DNA from: DSUN01 sp035527715
Lineage (GTDB): Bacteria > Planctomycetota > PUPC01 > DSUN01
Direction: 5' to 3'
DNA: 64,000 nucleotides
Assembly (NCBI GenBank): GCA_035527715.1
Contig: DATKZY010000028.1
Coordinates: 28,049-92,048 of the forward strand
The number at the start of each line of letters is the position of its first letter. Position 1 is the first letter of the stretch. Shown piece by piece: positions 1 to 7,922 of the stretch. The notes under the pieces are model-generated. The model worked only from the letters and a program-made list of their open reading frames with translations, had not been told where the DNA came from and ran no database searches. The position numbers and the translations under genes are program-made.

Positions 1-2
1 AC

Positions 3-584
3 GAGTACATGCTCGCCGGCACCCGCGTGTTCGGCGCCAACTGCGCCGACGCCGACGAGCTGACCCGCGCCGAGCTCGAAGGCCGCCGGCAGGTGCGCGC
101 CATCTGCGACATCCTCCGCGAGAACTTCATGGACGGCAAGGGCACCCCCCTCGTGGCCCTGCCGGCCAGGATCGGCATCCGCGAGACCCGTCACGCCCGG
201 TGCCTCCACACCCTCACCCAGGGCGAATTGCTCGGCGGCCACCGCTTCCCCGACGCCATCGGCAACGGCACGTATCCCGTGGACATCCACAGCGCCCGCG
301 GCGCCGGCGTCACCTTCCGGCGGCTCGAGAAGGCCCCCTTCTACCAGATCCCCTACGCTTCCCTCGTGCCGAAGGGCGCCGCCAACCTCCTGGTCGCCGG
401 CCGCAGCATAGACGCCGACGAAGGGGCCTTCGGCGCCGTGCGCGTCATGGTCAACTGCAACCAGATGGGCCAGGCCGCCGGCGTCGCCGCCTGGCTCGCC
501 CTCGACTCCGCCAAGCCCGTTGCCGACATTGACCCCGCCCGGCTCCGCGACACCCTCACGAAGCAAGGGGCCGTCGTCCTCTGA
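3..584 (+). CDS. FAD-dependent oxidoreductase, C-terminal part (5' truncated by window)
   Basis: The reading frame is open from the first bases of the window, so the N-terminus with the FAD-binding Rossmann motif lies outside it. What remains matches the C-terminal part of the FAD_oxidored (PF12831-like) family common in Planctomycetota. It has an RIGIRETRH block, a central Tyr-rich strand region, then NLLVAGRSIDADEGA and a final GQAAGVAAW helix that in this family closes over the FAD. The substrate is unknown; in related clusters these enzymes sit beside glycan-degrading or secreted proteins. It ends 184 bases before the next start and may belong to the same transcription unit as the large secreted proteins that follow. 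Confidence 0.85.
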   Translation, partial: EYMLAGTRVFGANCADADELTRAELEGRRQVRAICDILRENFMDGKGTPLVALPARIGIRETRHARCLHTLTQGELLGGHRFPDAIGNGTYPVDIHSARGAGVTFRRLEKAPFYQIPYASLVPKGAANLLVAGRSIDADEGAFGAVRVMVNCNQMGQAAGVAAWLALDSAKPVADIDPARLRDTLTKQGAVVL

Positions 585-768
585 CCCCCGTTCGCCCCGT
601 TCCGGCTCCGCGCGGCTCAACGCCGCGCTCACCCCGCTGTCCCCCTCACGCAGACCCAAAGGCCGGGCGCGTTGTGGACAAGGCAGAGCTTGTTGTGTAA
701 ACTGCAAGGGAACGCGGGCACGCATCCAGGGGACCGCTTGGGTCGTGCGGGAGGCGAGGGCAGCAGCC

Positions 769-3700
769 ATGTGGAAGAGAATGGTCGGTGCGGTGGCCGT
801 CGTGGCGTGGGCGGGGCTTCCGAGCTACCCGGCCCGCGGGGCGGAGGGGGATGCGAGCACACTGGCACGAGAGATCCTGGCCGCCACGGGGGTGCGGGGC
901 GGACTCGTCGTGCACCTCGGCTGCGGCGACGGCAGGCTCACGGCCGCGCTGCACGCCAGCGAGAGCTTCCTCGTCCACGGCCTCGATGCCGATGCGGTGG
1001 CCGTGGACGCCGCCAGGAAGCACATTCAGTCCCTGGGCCTCTACGGCCCGGTCGCCGTGGACGTCTGGGCGGCCAAGCAGTTGCCATACGTGGACAACCT
1101 GGTGAACCTCGTGGTGGCGAGCGACGACGGGCTGGCAACGGGCGAGGAGCTGAGGCGGGTGCTGGCGCCCGGCGGCGTGGCGTACGTGAGGCGGGGGGGC
1201 GGCTGGGAGAAGCTCGCCAAGCCGCGCCCGAGGGAGATAGATGAGTGGACGCACTACCTCCACGACGCGAGCAACAACGCCGTGGCGCACGACACGGTGG
1301 TCGGCCCGCCGCGGCACTACCAGTGGATCGGCGGCCCGCCCTGGTCGCGCCACCACGACCACATGGCCAGCACGAGCGCCATGGTGTCGGCCGACGGCCG
1401 GAACTTCTACATCTTCGACGAGGGCTCGACGGCCTCGATCATGTTGCCCGGGAGGTGGTCGCTCGTCGCCCGCGACGCCTTCAACGGCACGGTGCTGTGG
1501 AAGCGGCCCATCGCTGAGTGGCACACGCATCTCTGGCCGCTCAAGAGCGGCCCGGCGCAACTGCCCCGTCGCCTCGTGGCCGCGGGCGACCGCGTGTACG
1601 TGACGCTCGGGCTCCACGCCCCCCTCTCTGCGCTCGACGCGGCGACGGGCGAGACGCTTCGGACATTTGACGGCACCCAGGCAACGGAGGAGATCCTGCA
1701 CTCCGACGGCGTGCTGTTCCTCCTCGTCAACGAGGCGGCCAGGTCGGGGCCGGGCGCGCCGGCCCACGCCAGCGTGGCGGAGGTGCGGGCCGACGCGGCG
1801 CGCCGCCGCTGGGACGAGGCTCCGCGGGCGGTCCTGGCCGTCGAGGCCGCCACGGGCAAGGCGCTGTGGAAGAGGACCGCTCCAGTCGTGCCTCTCACGC
1901 TGGCGGCAGACTCCCAGCGCGTGTGCTTCCACGATGGGGAGAAACTCGTCGCCCTCGACCGTCGCGACGGCCACGAACTCTGGGCCTCGCCGCCCATCAC
2001 CCGCCTGAAGGTGATCCCCGTCCACTTCGCGCCCACCCTGGTCCTCTACGAGGACGTCGTGCTCTTCGCGGGCGGCGAGAACTACACGCCCCACCGGGGC
2101 GCGAAGGACAAGCTGACCGCAGTCTCGGCGAAGGACGGCCACGTCCTCTGGTCGGCCGACCACGCGTGCTCGGGATACCAGTCGCCCGAGGACGTGTTGG
2201 TCTTCGGCGGCCTCGTGTGGTCGGGCGACATCACCACGCCGCGGCACACCGGCGTCCTGACGGGGCGCGACCCGCGCACCGGCGAGGTCAAGTCGCAGTT
2301 CCGGGCCGACGACTGGCCGCACATGCCCCACCACCGCTGCCACCGCGCGAAGGCGACCGACCGCTATTACCTCGCGGGGCGGACCGGGGTGGAGTTCGTG
2401 GACGTGGCGGCGAAGCACTGGATCGCCCACCACTGGGTCCGGGGGGCCTGCCTCTACGGGCTCATGCCCTGCAATGGGCTCCTCTACACGCCGCCCCACG
2501 ACTGCGCGTGCTACATCGAGTCGAAGCTCAACGGCTTCAACGCCCTCGCCGCAACCCGCAACCCGTCCGCCCCAGGCGGCGAGCGCCTCGAGCGCGGCCC
2601 CGCTTACAAAGCAGTCGGCAGTCGGCAGACGGCAGGCGGCAGGGAGGACGACTGGCCGATGTATCGGCACGATGCGGCGCGGAGCGGCGCGACGAAGGCC
2701 GCGGTGCCGACCGAGCTGAAGGCCGCGTGGCAAGCCGAGCTCGGCGGGAAGCTCAGCAGCGTGGTCGCGGCCGACGGCAAGGTCCTGGTCGCCTCCGTGG
2801 ACGCCCACACGGTGCACGCCCTCGACGCGGCGTCGGGCAAGACCCTCTGGAGCTACACGGCGGGCGGACGCGTGGATTCGCCGCCCACCGTGTGGCAGGG
2901 CCGCGTGCTCTTCGGCTCGGCCGACGGCCACGTGTACTGCCTCCGCGCCGCCGACGGCGCGCTCGCGTGGCGCTTCCGCGCGGCGCCCGACGACCGCCGC
3001 ATGACCGCCTGCGACCAGGTCGAGAGCGTCTGGCCAGTCCACGGCAGCGTCCTGGTGCACAACGACACCCTCCACTGCGTCGCCGGGCGCTCGATGTTCC
3101 TCGACGGCGGCCTGCGGATGCTGCGCCTTGACCCCCGGACGGGCGCCTGCGTGTCCGAGACCATCCTCGACGACCGCGACCCCGCTACGGGCAAAGACCT
3201 CCAAACGAACCTCAAGTGGCCCGACCTCCCGGTGGCCCTGCCCGACGTGTTGTCGTGCGACGGGCGGAGCATCTACATGCGCTCGCTTGCCTTCGGTCTC
3301 GACGGCAAGCGCCGTTACGTGAAGCACATCCCCGTCGCCGAGCAGCAGGGGGACGACGTGCATCTGTTCTCGCCCACGGGCTTCCTCGACGACGCCTGGT
3401 GGCACCGCTCCTACTGGGTGTTCGGCCGCGCCTTCGGGGCCGGCTATCACGACTTTTTCATTGCCGGGCGACTCGTCCCGGCCGGGCGCCTCCTCGTCGT
3501 CGGCGACTCGACCCTGTACGGCTACGGGCGGAGATGGCAGTACTTCACCTGGACGACGCCGATGGAGTACCACCTCTTCGCGGCCGCCAAGGGCGCCAAG
3601 GTGATTGACCCCGCGCGCCCCGACGGCAGACCCGCCCCGCCTGCCGCGAAGCAGGGCAAAGGGCCCGCGCGGCCCCCGCTCACGCGCTTCGCCTGCGAGT

Positions 3701-4635
3701 GGTCCAAGGAGGCCCCGGTGGCCGCGCGGGCCATGGTCCTCGCCGGCCGCACGCTCTTCGTCGCAGGCCCGCCCGACGTGGTGGATGAGGACGCCGCGGC
3801 CAGGGCCCTGGGCGCCGCCACCCAGGCCAAGCTCGCCGAACAGGCGGCAGCGATGGACGGAGCCCGGGGCGCGCTCCTCCTCGCCGTGTCGGCCGCCGAC
3901 GGCGGGAAGCTTGCGGCGTACCGGCTCGGCTCCGCGCCCGTGTTCGACGGCATGGCGGCCGCCAACGGACGGCTCTTCCTCTCCACCACCGATGGCAAGG
4001 TGCTCTGCCTGGCCGGCGAGGGACAGCCCCTGGCCGCGGCCGCCGACGCGGAGCTGACGGACACGCCGGCCTCCCGGCCCGCTGCTCCCGCGCCCCCGTC
4101 CGTCAAGGTCGAGGAGACGACGAGCCACCCTGACTTCCAACACCTCGCAAAGGTCCGGATCACGCCCTGCGACCTGGGCTACCGCCTCCAGGCGCCCTCG
4201 GGAGAGGTCGGCTTCGCGCTCCGCAGGCTCCCCGCCCCGCTCACGAAGCAGGCGACGTTTCGGCTCCGACTGCGCATGCTCCCCAACGACGCCACGCCGC
4301 TGCCGCCGGCCAACGCCTTCCTGGCCTTCGGCGACGGGTCGGATGACGAGCATCTCGTCAAGTGCGGCCTCCGCAGCAAGGCGAAGGCGGCCTCGGTCGT
4401 CCAGGGGCCGCTGCTGACCGGCAAGGTGGCCAGCGGGGCCATCGAGCCGAAGGTCAACCAGGTGCTCGAACTCTCGGCGACCGTGGACCTCGACACGAGG
4501 AAGGTCACCGTAACCGTCCTCGGCCGCACGGTCGAAGCCGTGCTCGACCGTCCCTTGAAATCCATCGCCTACTTGGGCTATTGCATCCACAGTGTGGCCT
4601 CAGAGTTCGGCCCCATTACAGTCGAGGGCAAGTGA
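769..4635 (+). CDS. Exported methyltransferase-like + PQQ-like beta-propeller chimera (subfamily A, paralog 1)
   Basis: A 1288-residue exported protein. The start at 769 follows a GAGGCGAGGG Shine-Dalgarno and gives a signal peptide (MWKRMVGAVAVVAWAG...). Residues about 30-150 are a class I methyltransferase-like Rossmann domain: LGCGDGRL motif I near residue 50, an acidic HGLDAD turn, then RVLAPGGVAYV. Next comes propeller A, opened by an EIDEWTHYLHDASNNA block and closed by NGLLYTPPHDCACY with Cys579-x-Cys581. A short repeat-encoded linker (AVGSRQTAGGRED) leads into propeller B, opened by DWPMYRHDAARSG. The last 200 residues look like a jelly-roll (LamG-type) domain. Propeller strands show the AxDAxTGxxLW signature of PQQ/BamB-like blades. 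The substrate is unknown and methyl transfer is unproven outside the cytoplasm. First gene of a five-gene run. Confidence 0.85.
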   Translation: MWKRMVGAVAVVAWAGLPSYPARGAEGDASTLAREILAATGVRGGLVVHLGCGDGRLTAALHASESFLVHGLDADAVAVDAARKHIQSLGLYGPVAVDVWAAKQLPYVDNLVNLVVASDDGLATGEELRRVLAPGGVAYVRRGGGWEKLAKPRPREIDEWTHYLHDASNNAVAHDTVVGPPRHYQWIGGPPWSRHHDHMASTSAMVSADGRNFYIFDEGSTASIMLPGRWSLVARDAFNGTVLWKRPIAEWHTHLWPLKSGPAQLPRRLVAAGDRVYVTLGLHAPLSALDAATGETLRTFDGTQATEEILHSDGVLFLLVNEAARSGPGAPAHASVAEVRADAARRRWDEAPRAVLAVEAATGKALWKRTAPVVPLTLAADSQRVCFHDGEKLVALDRRDGHELWASPPITRLKVIPVHFAPTLVLYEDVVLFAGGENYTPHRGAKDKLTAVSAKDGHVLWSADHACSGYQSPEDVLVFGGLVWSGDITTPRHTGVLTGRDPRTGEVKSQFRADDWPHMPHHRCHRAKATDRYYLAGRTGVEFVDVAAKHWIAHHWVRGACLYGLMPCNGLLYTPPHDCACYIESKLNGFNALAATRNPSAPGGERLERGPAYKAVGSRQTAGGREDDWPMYRHDAARSGATKAAVPTELKAAWQAELGGKLSSVVAADGKVLVASVDAHTVHALDAASGKTLWSYTAGGRVDSPPTVWQGRVLFGSADGHVYCLRAADGALAWRFRAAPDDRRMTACDQVESVWPVHGSVLVHNDTLHCVAGRSMFLDGGLRMLRLDPRTGACVSETILDDRDPATGKDLQTNLKWPDLPVALPDVLSCDGRSIYMRSLAFGLDGKRRYVKHIPVAEQQGDDVHLFSPTGFLDDAWWHRSYWVFGRAFGAGYHDFFIAGRLVPAGRLLVVGDSTLYGYGRRWQYFTWTTPMEYHLFAAAKGAKVIDPARPDGRPAPPAAKQGKGPARPPLTRFACEWSKEAPVAARAMVLAGRTLFVAGPPDVVDEDAAARALGAATQAKLAEQAAAMDGARGALLLAVSAADGGKLAAYRLGSAPVFDGMAAANGRLFLSTTDGKVLCLAGEGQPLAAAADAELTDTPASRPAAPAPPSVKVEETTSHPDFQHLAKVRITPCDLGYRLQAPSGEVGFALRRLPAPLTKQATFRLRLRMLPNDATPLPPANAFLAFGDGSDDEHLVKCGLRSKAKAASVVQGPLLTGKVASGAIEPKVNQVLELSATVDLDTRKVTVTVLGRTVEAVLDRPLKSIAYLGYCIHSVASEFGPITVEGK
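2612..2646 (+). repeat. Heptanucleotide tandem array inside a coding linker
   Basis: Five consecutive 7-base units (CAGTCGG, CAGTCGG, CAGACGG, CAGGCGG, CAGGGAG) lie in the coding sequence. They encode the linker between propeller A and propeller B of the first chimera. The paralog downstream carries a similar array at the same place. Confidence 0.85.
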
Positions 4636-4658
4636 ACGCTGCCCAGAGGGGGTGCACA

Positions 4659-7600
4659 ATGCACAAGGCGACGACGCGACTTCGCGTCGGCCTCGCAGCC
4701 GGCGTGCCGCTGGCGTGTTGGCTTGCCCTGAGCGCTGCGTGGTCGGGCGAGCAGGGCCAGGCAAAGGAGATCCTTGCGGCCACGGGCGTGGACGGCGGAC
4801 TCGTCGTGCACGTCGGCTGCGGCGATGGCAGGCTCACGGCCGCGCTGCACGCCAGCGAGAGCTTCCTCGTCCACGGCCTCGATGCCGACCCCGCGAACGT
4901 CGAGAAGGCCCGCGCCCACATCCGCTCGCTGAACCTCCATGGAAAGGTGACCGCTGAAGTGTGGGCGGGCGGCCGCCTGCCCTACGTGGACAACCTGGTG
5001 AACCTCGTCGTGGCGAGTGGCGAGTTGGGACTCGCAAGTGATGAAATCACGCGGGTGCTCGCGCCGAATGGCGTGGCCTACGTGCAGCAGGGCGACAGGT
5101 GGACGAAGACGGTGAAGCCCCGGCCGAAGGAGATTGACGAGTGGACGCACGCCCTGCACGATGCGAGCAACAACGCCGTGGCCGACGACGCGCTCGTGGG
5201 GCCGCCGCGACACCTCCAATGGGTCGGCGGGCCGAAGTGGGCGCGCAGCCACGACCACCTCTCCAGCACCAGCGTGGCCGTCTCCAGCGGCGGCCGCCTC
5301 TTCAGCATCGTGGACGAGGGGCCGATCGCCGCCGTCGCGCTGCCGCCTGCGTGGTGCCTCGTGGCGCGCGACGCCTTCAACGGCGTCGTGCTCTGGAAGC
5401 GTGCCGTGGGGCCGTGGGAGAATCACCTGCGCGGCTTCCGCAGCGGCCCGCCCGAGATCTCGCGAAGGCTCGTCGCCGTCGGCGACCGCGTCTACGTCAC
5501 CCTCGGCTACGGCATGCCGGTCACCGCCCTCGACGCGGCGACGGGCGAGCCCCTGAGGACCTACGAGGGCACCGAGGGGACCCGCGAGATTCTCTGGCAC
5601 GATGGCGCGCTCCTCCTCGTCGTGGCCGAGGCCGACGCGAAGCACGCCGCCGAGCCCGGCAAGCCGGCAGGCACCTGGCTGTTCTGGGATGAGCACGAGA
5701 AGCGCGAGCCGGCCAAGCGCCTCCTCGCCCTCGAGGCCGACACGGGCAAGGCCCTCTGGCAGAAGTCCGATGCCGACGCCGCGGGCCTGTTGCCTATGGC
5801 CCTCGCTGCGAGCGGCGGACGCCTCGTGTTCCAGACGACCCGCGAGGTCGTGTGCCTGGACGCGCGCTCGGGCCGCGAGCAGTGGCGCGCCCCGCGGCCC
5901 ACGCCCCTCCGCCGGCCCGCCTGGTCGGTGCCCACGCTCGTGGTCCACGGCGACGTCGTCTACTCCGCCGACCGCGGGCTGCCCGCCCCGGCGGGCAAAG
6001 CCAAGGACGAGGGCAGCCCCTCGGGCCTCCAGCGTGTCACCACCAGTAAGGGCGGCGAGGCCCCCGTGGGCCAGCTCATCGCCTTCTCGGCGCAGAGCGG
6101 CAGGGAGCTGTGGCGCTCCCCCTGCCGCGAATGCTACAACGCCCCGGTGGACGTGTTCGTGGCCGGCGGCAAGGTGTGGACGGGCGACCTGGTGATTCAC
6201 AAGGACCCTGGCGTCACGGCCGGCCGCGACCCGGCCACGGGCGAGGTGACGCTGAAGCGCGAGCCCGACGCCCGGCACTTCGTCGTCGGCATGTTCCACC
6301 ACCGCTGCTACCGCAACAAGGCCACCGAGCGCTACCTCCTCCTCGGCCGGGCCGGCGTGGAGTTCGTCGAGACCGCGACCGGCCGCACCACGCCCAACCA
6401 CTGGGTGCGTGGCGCCTGCCAGTACGGGATCGTGCCCGCCAACGGCCTGCTTTACGCCCCGCACCACTCCTGCGCCTGCTACATCCAGTCCAAGCTCAAC
6501 GGCTTCAACGCCCTCGCTGCGACCCGCGGCCCCGCCGCGCCGCCCGCCGAGCGCCTCGAGCGCGGCCCCGCCTATGAGGCAGTCGGCAGTCGGCAATCGG
6601 CAGTCGGCAGTGAGGACTGGCCGACGTATCGGCATGATCCCGCCCGGAGCGGGTGCTCGCTCAGCAGTGTGCCGCCCGAGTTGAAGGTCGCGTGGCAGGC
6701 CGAGCTTGGCGGGCGCTTGACCTCGCCGGTCGTCGCGGACGGGCGCGTGTTCGTCGCCTCGGTGGACGACCATAGCGTCCACGCCGTCCATGCGAGCGAC
6801 GGCAAGCGGCTGTGGAGCTACACCGCGGGCGGCCGCGTGGACAGCCCGCCGACGGTTCACGAGGGCCTGGCCCTCTTCGGGTGCGCCGACGGCTACGTCT
6901 ACGCCCTCCGCGCTGCCGATGGCGCGCTCGCCTGGCGCTTCCGCGCCGCCCCGGAGGACCGCCGAACCGTCGCCTACGGCCAGCTCGAATCCGTCTGGCC
7001 CGTGCACGGCAGCGTGCTCGTGCAGGGCGGCTCCGTGTGCTTTGCCGCGGGCCGCTCGTCCTACCTCGACGGCGGCATCCGCCTCTACCGTCTCGATGCT
7101 CCGACTGGCAAGCTCCTCGCCGAGAAGACCCTCTCCAGCCGCGACCCAAAGACCGGCGAGGAGCCGCAAGGCACGATCCGCGGCCTCGACATGCCCGGGG
7201 CGCTCCCCGACGTCCTCTCCAGCGACGGCACGTCGCTCTTCATGCGCCACGTGCGCCTCGACGGCGCCTTGGCCCAACAGCCGCCGACTGTCCGCCACCT
7301 CTTCAGCTCCGTGGGCTTCCTCGACGACGCCTGGTGGCACCGCACCTACTGGCTCCTCGCCGCGAAGATGGAGAGCGGCTGGAGCGGCTGGCCCGTCGCG
7401 GGCGGCCGGGCCCCCGCCGGGCGCATCCTCGTCCTCGACGCCGACTCGGTCTACGGCTACGGCCGCGACCGCTATGGGCTGGAGGGGAGCCACGTGGGCC
7501 TCGGCAAGAGCAGCTACCGCCTCTTCGCCTGCGCCCGGGAGCCCAAGGTCACCAGGGCCCCCGCCGAGCCGTCCGCAAAGGCTTCGAAGAGCAAGCAGAA

Positions 7601-7922
7601 GGCGCCCCAGGCCCCGCCCAGGATCGAGACCCGCTGGTCGCAGCGCGTGCCGGTGCTCGTGCGGGCGATGGTGCTGGCGGAGAAGACCCTTTTCATCGCC
7701 GGCCCGCCCGACGTGGCCGGCGGCGGCGACGAAGCGGTCGCTGCCCTCGACGGCCGCAGAGGGGGGCTGCTCTGGGCCGTCGCGGCCGGCGATGGCAGGA
7801 AGCTCGCGGAACGCAAGCTCGATTCGCCGCCGGTTCACGATGGCCTCATTGCCACCGCCGGCCGGCTCTACCTCTCCACCCTCGACGGCAAGCTGCTGTG
7901 CCTGGAAGGGGAAGCCAAGTGA
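4659..7922 (+). CDS. Exported methyltransferase-like + PQQ-like beta-propeller chimera (subfamily A, paralog 2)
   Basis: A 1087-residue paralog of the preceding gene in the same order: signal peptide, methyltransferase-like domain (VGCGDGRL near residue 52, HGLDAD acidic turn), propeller A opened by EIDEWTHALHDASNNA and closed by Cys605-x-Cys607, repeat-coded linker (AVGSRQSAVGSED), then propeller B opened by DWPTYRHDPARSG. It lacks the C-terminal jelly-roll of paralog 1. The start at 4659 has AGAGGGGG upstream and lies 23 bases after the previous stop; the frame is open further upstream but only overlaps the previous gene. Its stop overlaps the GTG start of the next gene (GTGA), so translation is probably coupled. 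The biochemical role is unknown; blade signatures such as LDAATGEPLRT support the propeller assignment. Confidence 0.85.
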   Translation: MHKATTRLRVGLAAGVPLACWLALSAAWSGEQGQAKEILAATGVDGGLVVHVGCGDGRLTAALHASESFLVHGLDADPANVEKARAHIRSLNLHGKVTAEVWAGGRLPYVDNLVNLVVASGELGLASDEITRVLAPNGVAYVQQGDRWTKTVKPRPKEIDEWTHALHDASNNAVADDALVGPPRHLQWVGGPKWARSHDHLSSTSVAVSSGGRLFSIVDEGPIAAVALPPAWCLVARDAFNGVVLWKRAVGPWENHLRGFRSGPPEISRRLVAVGDRVYVTLGYGMPVTALDAATGEPLRTYEGTEGTREILWHDGALLLVVAEADAKHAAEPGKPAGTWLFWDEHEKREPAKRLLALEADTGKALWQKSDADAAGLLPMALAASGGRLVFQTTREVVCLDARSGREQWRAPRPTPLRRPAWSVPTLVVHGDVVYSADRGLPAPAGKAKDEGSPSGLQRVTTSKGGEAPVGQLIAFSAQSGRELWRSPCRECYNAPVDVFVAGGKVWTGDLVIHKDPGVTAGRDPATGEVTLKREPDARHFVVGMFHHRCYRNKATERYLLLGRAGVEFVETATGRTTPNHWVRGACQYGIVPANGLLYAPHHSCACYIQSKLNGFNALAATRGPAAPPAERLERGPAYEAVGSRQSAVGSEDWPTYRHDPARSGCSLSSVPPELKVAWQAELGGRLTSPVVADGRVFVASVDDHSVHAVHASDGKRLWSYTAGGRVDSPPTVHEGLALFGCADGYVYALRAADGALAWRFRAAPEDRRTVAYGQLESVWPVHGSVLVQGGSVCFAAGRSSYLDGGIRLYRLDAPTGKLLAEKTLSSRDPKTGEEPQGTIRGLDMPGALPDVLSSDGTSLFMRHVRLDGALAQQPPTVRHLFSSVGFLDDAWWHRTYWLLAAKMESGWSGWPVAGGRAPAGRILVLDADSVYGYGRDRYGLEGSHVGLGKSSYRLFACAREPKVTRAPAEPSAKASKSKQKAPQAPPRIETRWSQRVPVLVRAMVLAEKTLFIAGPPDVAGGGDEAVAALDGRRGGLLWAVAAGDGRKLAERKLDSPPVHDGLIATAGRLYLSTLDGKLLCLEGEAK
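6580..6614 (+). repeat. Heptanucleotide tandem array inside a coding linker
   Basis: Five 7-base units (CAGTCGG, CAGTCGG, CAATCGG, CAGTCGG, CAGTGAG) sit at the propeller A/B junction, the position of the array in the upstream paralog. Unit variants differ between the two genes. Confidence 0.85.

Noticed and set aside
646..4590. Very long open frame on the minus strand opposite the first chimera (and similar ones at 4578-8060, 7868-10441, 11752-14676, 50628-54782)
   Set aside because: Antisense frames stay open because of extreme third-position GC. The translations are Arg/Gly/Ala/His-rich with no domain signatures, while the plus-strand frames have signal peptides and clear motifs.
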